DNA of 64,000 bases from contig NZ_JBBCJO010000005.1 of the NCBI RefSeq assembly GCF_037190085.1, forward strand, positions 372,001 through 436,000, given 5' to 3'. The notes beneath the pieces were generated by a model. The model did not search any database. It had not been told where the DNA came from and worked only from the letters and a program-made list of their open reading frames with translations. Source of the DNA: Gemmatimonas aurantiaca (lineage in GTDB: Bacteria; Gemmatimonadota; Gemmatimonadetes; Gemmatimonadales; Gemmatimonadaceae). The first letter of the stretch is position 1. Every line of letters starts with the position of its first letter. Shown in pieces: positions 16,881 through 26,073 of the stretch. Position numbers and translations under genes: made by a program.

Positions 16881-18191
16881 TCAGGCGTAGATGCCGCGCA
16901 GACGATGCACGGTGGCCACACGGCTGATCGACAGCATGTAGGCCGCGGTACGCATGTTCACGCGATGCTGCTTGGAGAGCTGCAGCACGTCCTGGAAACT
17001 GCGGGTCATGATCTCGGCCAGCCGCTCGATCACGGTCGCTTCGTTCCAGAAATAGCCCATGCGGTCCTGCACCCACTCGAAGTACGACACGGTCACACCG
17101 CCGGCGTTGGCGAGGATGTCGGGGATCACGAAGATGCCCTTCTCCTCGAGGATCGGATCGGCGGCAGCCGTGGTCGGACCGTTGGCGCCTTCGCAGATCA
17201 CCTTGGCGCGGATCTTCGACGCGTTCTTCGCGGTGATGACGTTCTCGAGCGCGGCGGGCACGAGCACGTCCACGTCGAGCGTCAGCAGTTCTTCGGCGTC
17301 GATCAGATCGCCACCCGTGAACCCTTCGAGCGAACGATGCTGCTTGACGTATTCCAACGCGGCGGCGATGTCGATGCCGTTCTTGTTGTGGAAGGCCGCG
17401 TACCGATCGCTGATGCCGACGATCTTGCACCCTTGATCGGCCATCAGCTTGGCCGCAATGGAACCGACGTTGCCGAAGCCCTGCACGGCCACGGTGGCGC
17501 CCTGCATCGGCATGCCGAGATGTTCCAGCGCTTCCCTGGTCACGAGCATGCAGCCACGGCCCGTAGCTTCGCGACGGCCCAGCGAACCGCCCATCTCCAC
17601 CGGCTTCCCCGTGACGACGGCATTCTCGGTGCGGCCGACGTTCATGGAGTACGTGTCCATCACCCACGCCATGACACGCTCGTTCGTGTTGACGTCGGGC
17701 GCCGGCACGTCGGTGTCGGGACCGAGCAGCGAGATGATGCCCTTGGTATAGCGACGCGTGACGCGCTCGAGCTCACCCACGCTCATCTGCAGCGGATCGC
17801 AGATCACGCCGCCCTTCGCACCACCGAACGGCAGATTCACGACGGCACACTTCCACGTCATCCACGCGGCGAGTGCCTTCACTTCTTCCAGCGTGACGTT
17901 CATGTCGAAACGGATGCCGCCCTTGGCGGGACCGCGCGACGTGTTGTAAAGCACGCGATATCCCTGGAAGACTTCCACGTCGCCGTTGTCCATCATGACG
18001 GGCACGGAGACGATGAGCTGCTTCTCGGGATTGCGGAGGATCTTGTAGATGCCGGGCTCGAGGTCGAGCAGTTCGGCGGCGCGGTCGAAGCGGGACATCA
18101 TCGCTTCGAACGGGTTCTCTTCGTTGAGGAACCGATCCTTGTCCGGGCGAACGATGCTGTCCGTCGGAAGTCGGAGTAGGTCGATGGCCAT
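16881..18191 (-). CDS. gdhA: Glutamate dehydrogenase (Glu/Leu/Phe/Val family)
   Basis: Interconverts glutamate and 2-oxoglutarate plus ammonia with NAD(P)H; cytosolic. It has 436 residues. The catalytic region reads RVLYNTSRGPAKGGIRFD, then KCAVVNLPFGGAKGGVICDP with the active-site lysines. The nucleotide-binding fold has VQGFGNVGS, and NAGGVTVSYFEWVQ is near the end. The length fits the NAD-type hexameric enzymes. Substrate choice among Glu, Leu, Phe and Val members is not certain from sequence, but the general match is to glutamate dehydrogenase. It begins 28 bp downstream of the lpxK stop and is closed by a strong hairpin. Confidence 0.95.
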   Translation of the reverse strand: MAIDLLRLPTDSIVRPDKDRFLNEENPFEAMMSRFDRAAELLDLEPGIYKILRNPEKQLIVSVPVMMDNGDVEVFQGYRVLYNTSRGPAKGGIRFDMNVTLEEVKALAAWMTWKCAVVNLPFGGAKGGVICDPLQMSVGELERVTRRYTKGIISLLGPDTDVPAPDVNTNERVMAWVMDTYSMNVGRTENAVVTGKPVEMGGSLGRREATGRGCMLVTREALEHLGMPMQGATVAVQGFGNVGSIAAKLMADQGCKIVGISDRYAAFHNKNGIDIAAALEYVKQHRSLEGFTGGDLIDAEELLTLDVDVLVPAALENVITAKNASKIRAKVICEGANGPTTAAADPILEEKGIFVIPDILANAGGVTVSYFEWVQDRMGYFWNEATVIERLAEIMTRSFQDVLQLSKQHRVNMRTAAYMLSISRVATVHRLRGIYA

Positions 18192-18219
18192 GAGGCTTCA
18201 GATTGTGATTGGGCCGGGC

Positions 18220-19269
18220 TCAGCCGGCGGTGGGAACCGTGGTCCGCCGCGCGGCCAGTACCCGGTCGCATTGCTCTTCCAGGACTTCCGCGCCTCGATC
18301 GACCACGACTGTCTGTGAAAGATACCAAAGGGGCGGCCCGAAGCGAGGCCAAAGCGGTCCCAGCTTGACGGCGTCCTTCAACGTACAGACGACGCCATCC
18401 CCCCCCTGGGCAACGGTCACGGCTTTCGAGACCTCCTCGGCCGTGAACCGATGATGGTCGGGAAAACGCAGGTGACCCCGGACGGTGAGCCCCGACGCCT
18501 CGAGCTGCCGTTCGAACGCCTGCGGGTCGGCGATCGCCGAAACGAGCGTGGCTGTCAGTCCCTGGAGCGCGGGGCCGTCACCCTGCGACCAGCCCCGCAA
18601 TCCGCCGGGCAAGAGGCGCACCAAGGCGATCCGTTCGGCTGGCACCATCCGGCTCAGGGCTGCCAGTACCGCCGCGGTTTTTTCCGCAGATGCCGCCTTC
18701 ACGGTGACCACGACCGCCGAGGCGCGGCCCAGCGCCACGAAGCCTTCCCGATAGGGGCCGGCCGGCAGCAATCGCACCTCGGGGTGCCATTGATCGGCGC
18801 TGACCAGCACCACGTCGCTCACGCGCCGCGCACGCCGATGTTGGAAGGCATCGTCCAGGACCACGCAGTCCGCGCCCCGCGACACGGCCGTGTGCGCGCC
18901 GCGCACCCGATCCGCATCGGTGATCACGGGTGCTTCCGGGGTGAGCATGAGATGCACCCGCCATTCATCGTCGCCATATCCGCGCAGAACGAGCGCCGGA
19001 TGGGCGCCCCGCGCGAGGAGACGGGACAAGAACCATGAAGCCACGGGAGTCTTACCCGTGCCGCCTACCGTGAGGTTGCCGATCGAGATCGCGGGAAGCG
19101 GCATGGCGGGCAGCGCATCGGGTCCGAAAGCCTCGGCCAGCCGGTCGAAGCGTGCATTGCGCCGCGCCACCGCCCAGCCGAACACATGGGAGAGCGGCGT
19201 CAGCATGGCGCGGGTTACCGCCGCGCCAGCAGCATCCGAGTGCCACACCCAGTCGGCGAGGGCACTCAT
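18220..19269 (-). CDS. lpxK: Tetraacyldisaccharide 4'-kinase
   Basis: Phosphorylates the 4' position of the lipid A disaccharide at the inner membrane. It has 349 residues. The kinase P-loop is in ISIGNLTVGGTGKTPVASWF at about residues 61-80, and the VVLDDAFQHRR motif with the conserved Asp pair follows. An N-terminal amphipathic or membrane segment is present. The start ATG at 19269 overlaps the acyltransferase stop by 4 bp. It is the last gene of the bamA-lpxK envelope run. Confidence 0.96.
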   Translation of the reverse strand: MSALADWVWHSDAAGAAVTRAMLTPLSHVFGWAVARRNARFDRLAEAFGPDALPAMPLPAISIGNLTVGGTGKTPVASWFLSRLLARGAHPALVLRGYGDDEWRVHLMLTPEAPVITDADRVRGAHTAVSRGADCVVLDDAFQHRRARRVSDVVLVSADQWHPEVRLLPAGPYREGFVALGRASAVVVTVKAASAEKTAAVLAALSRMVPAERIALVRLLPGGLRGWSQGDGPALQGLTATLVSAIADPQAFERQLEASGLTVRGHLRFPDHHRFTAEEVSKAVTVAQGGDGVVCTLKDAVKLGPLWPRFGPPLWYLSQTVVVDRGAEVLEEQCDRVLAARRTTVPTAG

Positions 19270-19931
19270 CGCCCCTCTTCCGCCAACCGCGCGACGGTTT
19301 CGAGCTTCACCAGCATGTCGGCGCCGAATTCGTCGGCATGTGCGGCGGCCTCCCGCACGTCTTCACCGTCCACCCGCTTCGGCTCACCGTACAACACCGT
19401 CACCCGCGCGAACGGTTTGGGAATCTCGAAACGGTCCCACGATTTCAGACGCCAGCAGCGATCGGCGTGCGCGGTGATGGTCACGATGGGCACCTGCGCC
19501 CGGTGCGCGAGAATCAGCGGTCCCGGTGCATAACTGTGCAACGGACCGCGCGGACCATCAGGGGTGAACACCATGTCCGTGCCGTCCCGCACCTGCTTCA
19601 CCGCTTCCAGCAGCGCCCGCGTGCCTCCGCGCGAACTCGATCCCCGCACCGCGAAGTGCCCGAACATCTCCACGATGCGCGCGATGATCTCGCCGTCGCG
19701 GTGTTCGCTGATGAGGATGCCGCAGCGCATGCCATGCGCGTACAGAATGGGCAGCATCTGGCCATGCCAGAGCGTGAAGACCACCGGATCGGTGCCGGCA
19801 GGCCGCACGAAGAGGCGATCCCTTCCGATGATTCTCACGCGCCACGTCATGCCCAGCAGCTTGAGAAAACGGCCGCCCACGGCAATGGCGGCGCGCACCT
19901 TCCACGGCAGGACCGGCGCCGTCTCCGTCAT
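19266..19931 (-). CDS. DUF374-type lysophospholipid acyltransferase family protein
   Basis: A 221-residue membrane-associated acyltransferase homologue. The typical DUF374 sequence FTLWHGQMLPILYAHG occurs at about 50-65. The block LISEHRDGEIIARIVEMFG and the MVFTPDGPRGP acceptor-site motif follow. Members are often found beside lpxK or the Kdo transferase. In this position, between lpxB and lpxK, it could be a late acyltransferase for lipid A, in place of LpxL/LpxM. That role is inferred from context only. It overlaps lpxB and lpxK by 4 bp each. Confidence 0.88.
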   Translation of the reverse strand: MTETAPVLPWKVRAAIAVGGRFLKLLGMTWRVRIIGRDRLFVRPAGTDPVVFTLWHGQMLPILYAHGMRCGILISEHRDGEIIARIVEMFGHFAVRGSSSRGGTRALLEAVKQVRDGTDMVFTPDGPRGPLHSYAPGPLILAHRAQVPIVTITAHADRCWRLKSWDRFEIPKPFARVTVLYGEPKRVDGEDVREAAAHADEFGADMLVKLETVARLAEEGR

Positions 19932-21067
19932 GCCTGCGCATCCCGTGTCATCGACGTTCTCGTCATCGACAGGATCATGTCGGCCACCCGCGACGACGCA
20001 CCGGGCGTGCCCAGTTGCGCCCGCACCCGTGCCAATCCCGCCTCGGCCAGCACGCGCGCCTCGCTGTGCACGTCGAGCAGCGGCATCAGGGCATCCGCCA
20101 CCGCCGAGGGCACGAACGCATCCTGCACGAATTCCGGCGAGACCGCTTCACCCGCCACCACGTTCACCAGGCCGATGTGCGGAATCTTCACCACGCGACG
20201 CGCGATGGCGTACGTGATCGCGCTCGTCCGGTATCCGATCACATGCGGCAAGCCCGCCACCGCCGCTTCCAGCGTGTTCGTACCGCTCTTGAGCAATCCG
20301 GCCGTGGCCGCTCGCTGCACCACGAACGACGCACCCTGCACGAGGGGGAATGGACTGTCGCTGGCCGCGATGCGCACCGTGGGGGCCACACTCACCACCA
20401 CCTGTACGTCGGGCCGGCGACGCTGCACTTCGAGCGCCGCCTCGGTGAAGGGCCCCAGATGCCGCGCGATCTCCGCGCGCCGGCTGCCCGGAAACACCGC
20501 CAGCACCGGCGCATCGGGCGACAAGCCGAGTTGCGCGCGCGCTTCCATCTGTGACGGCAACGACTGCGCACGATCGAGCAACGGGTGCCCAACGAACGTG
20601 GCATCGATACCGTGCTCACGCAGCAGCGCTTCTTCGAACGGCAGGATGGACGCGGCCTTCGTGACCACACGCGCGAGCGTGGGCAGACGGTCCGCTCCCC
20701 ACGCCCACACCTGCGGCGTGATGTAATACAACACCGGCACACCCGCACGATGCGCCGCGTTGGCGACCTTGAGATTGAACCCCGGATAGTCGAGCAGCAC
20801 CACGAGTCCCACCCGACCGCTCTCGATACGGGCGCGCAACCGGCGCAGCAACGCCCAGTGTTTGGGCACGTGCTGCAGCACCTCCACAAAACCCATCACG
20901 GCGAGACGCTCGACATCCTCGAGAATCTCCACCCCCGCCGCGCGCATGTGACCGCCCCCCACACCCACCATCGGCAGGTCCGGCACACGCGCACGCAACG
21001 CCTCGGCCACCTTTCCCGCATGCAGGTCGCCGGAGGCCTCTCCGACGACAAACAGCACTTCACGCAC
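19928..21067 (-). CDS. lpxB: Lipid-A-disaccharide synthase
   Basis: A peripheral inner-membrane GT19 glycosyltransferase that joins UDP-2,3-diacylglucosamine and lipid X. It has 379 residues, the usual size. The N-terminus REVLFVVGEASGDLHAGKV is the LpxB signature, so GTG at 21067 is chosen over an earlier in-frame start inside the upstream gene. The YYITPQVWAWG block and the VFPGSRRAEI segment are conserved. It overlaps the Gfo/Idh gene by 8 bp. Confidence 0.95.
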   Translation of the reverse strand: MREVLFVVGEASGDLHAGKVAEALRARVPDLPMVGVGGGHMRAAGVEILEDVERLAVMGFVEVLQHVPKHWALLRRLRARIESGRVGLVVLLDYPGFNLKVANAAHRAGVPVLYYITPQVWAWGADRLPTLARVVTKAASILPFEEALLREHGIDATFVGHPLLDRAQSLPSQMEARAQLGLSPDAPVLAVFPGSRRAEIARHLGPFTEAALEVQRRRPDVQVVVSVAPTVRIAASDSPFPLVQGASFVVQRAATAGLLKSGTNTLEAAVAGLPHVIGYRTSAITYAIARRVVKIPHIGLVNVVAGEAVSPEFVQDAFVPSAVADALMPLLDVHSEARVLAEAGLARVRAQLGTPGASSRVADMILSMTRTSMTRDAQA

Positions 21068-22106
21068 GCGAAGCCCCTGGGGCCGCTGCCCCAGCCAGCA
21101 ATCCCGCCTGTGCCACATCGATGGCGGACACGATGCGCAGCGCGGCCTCGAGCGCATCCCGGCCCTCGGCGCCCGTCACGGCGATGGGATTGTGTCCCAT
21201 CACCGCACCCAGGAACTGCGACAGTTCCAGCACCAGCGGCTCAGCATCCGGGGCGTCGAGCGGGATGCGTTCCACGAAATCCTCGAGCGCCCGCGGGGCA
21301 CGCGCGAGCTGCATCGGATCGAAATCCCCACGCAACCTGAAGAACTCTCCCGTGCCGGCGGCGAGATCCAGCGACAGATAGCCGCTGCGCTGAAACAGCC
21401 GGAGCTTCCGCAACCGCTCACGCGACACGCGGCTGGCAGTGATGTTCGCCACCGCCCCATTGGCGAAGGTCAGTCGCGCATTGGCGATATCCACCTGCGG
21501 CGTGAGCACCGGAATGCCCATGGCCTGCACGTCGACCACACGCGTGCCCACCAGGGTGTGCACGAGATCGAGATCGTGGATCATGAGATCGAGCACCACG
21601 GCCACATCGGCGCCCCGCGGACTGAACGGCGCCAACCGGTCGCTCTCGATGAACCGCGGGCCGTCCACGAACGGCATGGCCGCGCGCACGGCGCGGTTGA
21701 AGCGCTCCACGTGCCCCACCTGCAGCACGACACCGGCCGCGGCCGCCTTGCCCAGCAGATCGTCGGCTTCCTCGAGCGTCACCGTGAACGGCTTCTCCAC
21801 GAAGACATGTTTGCCCAGTGCGAGCGCCTGGGCGGCCACCGCATGATGCGAACGGGTGGGCACCACGATGGACACGGCGTCGACGTCCTGCAGCAACCGA
21901 TCGAGGGATGCCACGGCCGGCACGCCGTATTGCGAGGCCACCTCGGCGGCCCGTGCGGGATTCTCGTCGACGAACCCCATGAATCGTTCGCCGCACAGAT
22001 CACGGAGAATGCGCACGTGATGCGTGCCCAGACCGCCGGCGCCCACCACACCCACGCGTGGCGCCTCGTTTCCACAAAACTGCGCCCGCTGCTGCCCTGC
22101 CTGCAT
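21060..22106 (-). CDS. Gfo/Idh/MocA-type oxidoreductase in the lpx cluster
   Basis: A 348-residue NAD(P)-dependent sugar oxidoreductase homologue. The Rossmann motif GVVGAGGLGTHHVRIL lies at about 18-33, the EKPFT motif with its conserved lysine follows at about 107-111, and the VGHVERFNRA motif after that. It is placed exactly between lpxA and lpxB, with overlap to lpxB. In some bacteria GnnA, a family member next to lpxA, oxidises UDP-GlcNAc to make the 3-amino sugar of lipid A; GnnB, an aminotransferase, is also needed there. No GnnB is in this window, so the role is open: a GnnA-like function with gnnB elsewhere, or another sugar-nucleotide step. Confidence 0.9.
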   Translation of the reverse strand: MQAGQQRAQFCGNEAPRVGVVGAGGLGTHHVRILRDLCGERFMGFVDENPARAAEVASQYGVPAVASLDRLLQDVDAVSIVVPTRSHHAVAAQALALGKHVFVEKPFTVTLEEADDLLGKAAAAGVVLQVGHVERFNRAVRAAMPFVDGPRFIESDRLAPFSPRGADVAVVLDLMIHDLDLVHTLVGTRVVDVQAMGIPVLTPQVDIANARLTFANGAVANITASRVSRERLRKLRLFQRSGYLSLDLAAGTGEFFRLRGDFDPMQLARAPRALEDFVERIPLDAPDAEPLVLELSQFLGAVMGHNPIAVTGAEGRDALEAALRIVSAIDVAQAGLLAGAAAPGASRA

Positions 22107-22128
22107 GTACGACTCCGATCAGAACCCG

Positions 22129-22929
22129 TCAGAACCCGACGCCGCGGCGACTCGCCTCGATGAACTCCAGAAACTGCTGCACTTCGGGAACCAGTTCCAC
22201 TTCCGCCCGCGCCTGCTCCACACCCTGCGACAAATTGAGATCGGAGCGGAAACAGAACCGATACGCGCGCTTGAGTTCACGCAGCACGTTCTCGTCGAAT
22301 CCGCTGCGCTGCAGGCCGACGGAGTTGAGCCCGAACAACTTGAGCGGATTGCCCACCGCGCGCACGAACGGCGGCACGTCCTGCGGCACACGCGACGCCC
22401 CGCCAATGAACGAATGCCGCCCGATGCGCACGAACTGATGGATCGCGCACAACCCCGAGATGATGGCGTGATCGTCCACGTGCACGTGACCCGCGAGCTG
22501 CGTGCCGTTGGAGATCATCACATGATCGGCCAGCTCGCAGTCGTGCGCGAGATGCACGTAACTCATGATGAAGCAGTGTCGGCCCACCTTCGTGGTGACC
22601 GAGTGCGCCGTAGCACGATTGATGGTCGCGTATTCGCGGATGACGGTGTCGTCCCCGATGTCCACCCACGTTTCCTCACCGCGGTACTTGAGATCCTGCG
22701 GATCCCCGCCGAGCACGGCACCGATCCCCACCTGCACGCGCTGCCCGAGGCGCACATTGCGCTCGAGGGTCGCCCGTGCGGCGATCCGGCAGCCATCGCC
22801 GATCGTCACCTGCGGACCGATCACCGCCCACGGGCCGATCTCCACATCCTGCCCGATCCGGGCATCGGGATCGATCAGTGCGCTGGGATGAATGCCCTGC
22901 GTGGTCGCCATGTTCATCACCATGCTCAT
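22129..22929 (-). CDS. lpxA: Acyl-ACP--UDP-N-acetylglucosamine O-acyltransferase
   Basis: Transfers the first 3-hydroxyacyl chain to UDP-GlcNAc; a cytosolic left-handed beta-helix trimer. It has 266 residues, the usual length. The hexapeptide repeats (such as IGQDVEIGPWAVIG) fill the first two thirds. The catalytic region MSYVHLAHDCELADHV carries the active histidine. The helical C-terminal ACP-binding part follows. ATG at 22929 makes a 4-bp ATGA overlap with the lpxC-fabZ stop; other in-frame Met codons at 22923, 22917 and 22911 are possible. Confidence 0.96.
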   Translation of the reverse strand: MSMVMNMATTQGIHPSALIDPDARIGQDVEIGPWAVIGPQVTIGDGCRIAARATLERNVRLGQRVQVGIGAVLGGDPQDLKYRGEETWVDIGDDTVIREYATINRATAHSVTTKVGRHCFIMSYVHLAHDCELADHVMISNGTQLAGHVHVDDHAIISGLCAIHQFVRIGRHSFIGGASRVPQDVPPFVRAVGNPLKLFGLNSVGLQRSGFDENVLRELKRAYRFCFRSDLNLSQGVEQARAEVELVPEVQQFLEFIEASRRGVGF

Positions 22930-24320
22930 CGATCGCGGACCATTGCCGCCATTTCCGCCTCGGTGACGACCTGGCCATCCACATAGGCCACACCGCGCAT
23001 CTTGCACATCGTGCCCCGCATCTGCAGCACTTCCATCTCGAATCGCAACTGATCACCGGGCTTCACCGGCCGGCGGAACTTCACGTTGTCGAGCGACATG
23101 AAGTACACCACCTTGCTGCTCGGATCGGTCACCGTCCGCATGAGCAGCATGCCGCCCACCTGCGCCATCGCCTCGATGATGAGCACACCGGGCATGATGG
23201 GATGTCCAGGAAAATGGCCCTGGAAGAACGGCTCGTTAATCGTCACGTTCTTGAGCCCGACGATACGCTTCCCCTCTTCCAGCTCGAGAATGCGATCGAC
23301 GAGCAGGAAGGGATAACGATGCGGCAGGACCTGCAGAATGTCTTCGACGGTGTACACAGCGGGCTCCCGGACTGCGTGTTGCACGAGCGCACGTACCAGG
23401 GCAACCGTGCCCCGATGACTCGGTTTGTGAGCGACGATGCGCGCCCGAACGCGCGCACCGGCCAGCACCAGATCGCCGACACAGTCGAGCGCCTTGTGCC
23501 GGACGAATTCGTCGGACCAGCGGAGAGTGGTATCCACGACCCCCGTGGCGTCGAGCACGACCGCGTTCGCCGTCGATGCCCCCTGAATCAATCCCTTCGC
23601 GCGAAGGGCGTCCACCTCGTGAACGAAACCGAAGGTGCGCGCTCCGGCCAGTTCACCGCGGAAATGCTCCGGCGTCACCCGGTACCGGCCACGCTGGTGG
23701 CCGATGATCGCGTGCGGAAAGTCGATGTCGACATCGAGCGACAGATCGAACGCCGGATGGGCCTCGTACACGGACTCTCCATCCACCACCCGGATGGATT
23801 TCCGCAGCACGAGCCAGTCCTGTCGTCCACCATTCGTGACGATGCCGGCTTCGTCGAGCGCCGTCAGAAACGCGGCGGCACTGCCGTCCATGATGGGCGG
23901 CTCGGGGCCATCCATGTCGATGAAGAGATCATCGATGCCCAGTCCGCCCACGGCCGCCAGCACATGCTCCACCGTGTGCAGTGCCCCCTCGCCCGTGCCG
24001 AGCTGGGTGCGGCGCTCGGCTTCCACCGCCACATCCACCCGGGCGGGAATGGCCGCCGTGCCGGGCAGGTCCAGCCGCCGGAACACGATACCGGTACCCG
24101 TGGGTGCCGGCCGGAACACCAGCGTGCAGGGCTGGCCAAGATGGAGCCCCACGCCCTGCACCGTGGCTTCACCGGCCACGGTACGACGTTCGCCGCTGAG
24201 CGAGGTGGCGGAGGCCGATGACGGGGTTGGCGAGTTCGCCGGCCGCGTGTTGCCCCGTTCCACCGGGGGCGCATTCTCCGCGGACTTCGACGGCCCTGAG
24301 CCGTCCGCACGTGCGATCAC
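22926..24320 (-). CDS. lpxC-fabZ: Fused UDP-3-O-acyl-GlcNAc deacetylase / 3-hydroxyacyl-ACP dehydratase (LpxC-FabZ)
   Basis: A 464-residue two-domain enzyme. LpxC covers about residues 43-320, with the zinc histidines in HTVEHVLAA (115-119) and HKALDCVGDL (275-284) motifs. FabZ covers about 320-464, with the active-site histidine in LPHRYPFLL and glutamate in PGVLIIEAMAQ (about 383). LpxC commits UDP-acyl-GlcNAc to lipid A; FabZ competes for 3-hydroxyacyl-ACP and sends it to phospholipid synthesis. A Ser/Pro/Ala-rich, likely disordered stretch fills residues 1-40. The GTG start at 24320 overlaps the lpxD stop (GTGA); the frame is open further upstream but only through lpxD. LpxC-FabZ fusions are known from Bacteroidetes and some relatives. 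Confidence 0.96.
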   Translation of the reverse strand: MIARADGSGPSKSAENAPPVERGNTRPANSPTPSSASATSLSGERRTVAGEATVQGVGLHLGQPCTLVFRPAPTGTGIVFRRLDLPGTAAIPARVDVAVEAERRTQLGTGEGALHTVEHVLAAVGGLGIDDLFIDMDGPEPPIMDGSAAAFLTALDEAGIVTNGGRQDWLVLRKSIRVVDGESVYEAHPAFDLSLDVDIDFPHAIIGHQRGRYRVTPEHFRGELAGARTFGFVHEVDALRAKGLIQGASTANAVVLDATGVVDTTLRWSDEFVRHKALDCVGDLVLAGARVRARIVAHKPSHRGTVALVRALVQHAVREPAVYTVEDILQVLPHRYPFLLVDRILELEEGKRIVGLKNVTINEPFFQGHFPGHPIMPGVLIIEAMAQVGGMLLMRTVTDPSSKVVYFMSLDNVKFRRPVKPGDQLRFEMEVLQMRGTMCKMRGVAYVDGQVVTEAEMAAMVRDR

Positions 24321-25411
24321 GAGTCCTGCTCCTTGCGCAACAACTGTTCGAGGGGGCGGATGAGGCGGGCCAGGCGGGCCAGTGCGGCCTGTGCCCGCAA
24401 CTGTTCCTTGTGCGGCCGCGCGGGGTACCCCGACCACACTTCGCCGGCCGGCACGTCTCCGAACACGCCGGCCTGCCCGGCCACGGTGGCCCGGGCACCC
24501 ACCGTGAGATGCCCACCGATACCCGCCTGTCCACCAAGCTGCACGCCATCTTCGATGCGCGCGGAACCGGCCACACCCACCTGCGCCGCGCAGACGCACA
24601 TCCGCCCCATGCGCACGTTGTGTCCGATCTGCACGAGATTGTCGATCTTCGTGCCGGCCCCGATGATCGTATCGTCGACGCTGCCGCGATCGACACAGCT
24701 GTTGGCGCCGATCTCCACATCGTGCTCGAGCACACAGCGGCCGGCGTGCGGAATGCGCACCAGGCCCGCGGCCTGCGGCACGAATCCGAATCCTTCGCGT
24801 CCCACGCGTGCCCCGCTGTGCAACACCACCCGGTCTCCCAGTTCGGTGAAGGGATAGACGGTGGCATTGGCGTGCAGCCGCACATCGCGCCCCAGCGTGC
24901 TGCCGGCCCCCACGGTGGCATTGGCACCGATCCAGCAGCCATCGCCGATCACGACGTCCTCGCCGATGACGGCATGGGGGTCGATGGTCACACCAGCGCC
25001 GATGGTAGCCGTATCGGCCACCACCGCGGTCGGATGCACGCCTGTCGCACGCGGTTCGTGGCGGTGAAAACGGACCAGCAGCGACACCATCGCATCCATC
25101 GGCTTGTCCACGATGATGCGGGTGCGCGGGGCACCGTCCGCGGTTTCGAATTGTGGTCCCATCACGACCGCGCCCGCTCGCGACGTCACGAACCACGACG
25201 CGTAACGCGCGTGCGACAGAAAGCTCAGTTGCGTCGCGTCGGCCCGATCGAGTGCCGCCACACCCCGCAGCACGACCGTGCCGTCACCGAGCAGTCGGCC
25301 CCCAACCAGCGCCGCTACGTCAGCGGCGGTGACAGGCGTCTGCCCGTCACCGCCGCCTGCCGTTCGTTGCCCGGCGTGTGTGCCAGATGAAGGATCTGTC
25401 ACCGGACTCAC
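24317..25411 (-). CDS. lpxD: UDP-3-O-acylglucosamine N-acyltransferase
   Basis: Adds the second hydroxyacyl chain in lipid A synthesis. It has 364 residues. An N-terminal uridine-binding domain (VAALVGGRLLGDGTVVLRGVAALDRADATQLSFL) is followed by a long hexapeptide beta-helix (VIGEDVVIGDGCWIGANATVG and on). The LVQIGHNVRMG motif carries the likely catalytic histidine. The first 25 residues are a low-complexity addition (MSPVTDPSSGTHAGQ). It starts 11 bp downstream of the skp/ompH stop and overlaps lpxC by 4 bp. Confidence 0.96.
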   Translation of the reverse strand: MSPVTDPSSGTHAGQRTAGGGDGQTPVTAADVAALVGGRLLGDGTVVLRGVAALDRADATQLSFLSHARYASWFVTSRAGAVVMGPQFETADGAPRTRIIVDKPMDAMVSLLVRFHRHEPRATGVHPTAVVADTATIGAGVTIDPHAVIGEDVVIGDGCWIGANATVGAGSTLGRDVRLHANATVYPFTELGDRVVLHSGARVGREGFGFVPQAAGLVRIPHAGRCVLEHDVEIGANSCVDRGSVDDTIIGAGTKIDNLVQIGHNVRMGRMCVCAAQVGVAGSARIEDGVQLGGQAGIGGHLTVGARATVAGQAGVFGDVPAGEVWSGYPARPHKEQLRAQAALARLARLIRPLEQLLRKEQDS

Positions 25412-25422
25412 GCCGTCCGCAC

Positions 25423-26046
25423 TCAGAACGGCGGCTTCTTCGTCGTCACGCCAGCCGGCGACGAGGCCGGGCCCGCCGCGGGCGGCTTGGACGCCGCCGG
25501 TGCCGCAGTGCCTGCCGCGCGGGGCGCCGCCAGCCGCAGCTTCGCCAGCACACGATCCGTCACGTCGAGATTCTTGTCGGCCGCGACGATGTACGGCATC
25601 TGCACCGCCACGTCGAAGATGAACGCGTAACCACCTTCCGTACGCACATCCTCGAGCGCCTTGCGCAGCGTCTCCATGATGGGCGCCATGAGCGCTTCCT
25701 GACGGTCCTGCGCCTGATCCTGCAGCTTCTGCGCCTGGGCCTGGAAGCCCGCTTCCTTCTCGCGCATCGCCTTCAGCTTCGTTTCCTTCGCAGCCGACGC
25801 AAGCGTCGCCTCTTCCTTGGCGAACGCTTCGTTCATGGCGTTGACCGAATCCTGCAGTTTCTGCAACTGCGCCCGGACCGTGGTCATCTCCTTGTCGAAC
25901 GTCGCCTCCGCCTCGGCGCGGCCGGGCGCGCTCTGCATGAGCTGGGCCGAGTTCACGTAGGCGATCTTCTGCCCGCCCTGGGCCGACGCCACGACAGGCG
26001 CGACGACGAACAGCGCGCAGGTACCGATGAGTGAACGAAAACGCAT
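25423..26046 (-). CDS. skp: OmpH/Skp family periplasmic chaperone
   Basis: A periplasmic chaperone that keeps outer-membrane proteins soluble on the way to BamA. It has 207 residues. A signal peptide at 1-25 ends near VASAQG. The middle is a long charged coiled coil (about 50-125) typical of Skp. The C-terminal tail is rich in Ala and Pro (AAGTAAPAASKPPAAGPASSPAG). Placement between bamA and lpxD repeats the order found in many diderms. Confidence 0.93.
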   Translation of the reverse strand: MRFRSLIGTCALFVVAPVVASAQGGQKIAYVNSAQLMQSAPGRAEAEATFDKEMTTVRAQLQKLQDSVNAMNEAFAKEEATLASAAKETKLKAMREKEAGFQAQAQKLQDQAQDRQEALMAPIMETLRKALEDVRTEGGYAFIFDVAVQMPYIVAADKNLDVTDRVLAKLRLAAPRAAGTAAPAASKPPAAGPASSPAGVTTKKPPF

Positions 26047-26073
26047 GAGGAGAGATCCTGTGTTAGATCTTGT

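Noticed and set aside
24321..25196. Upstream extension of the LpxC-FabZ frame
   Set aside because: The extra residues are lpxD read in another frame, with arginine- and glycine-rich noise. The GTG at 24320 with GTGA overlap fits better.
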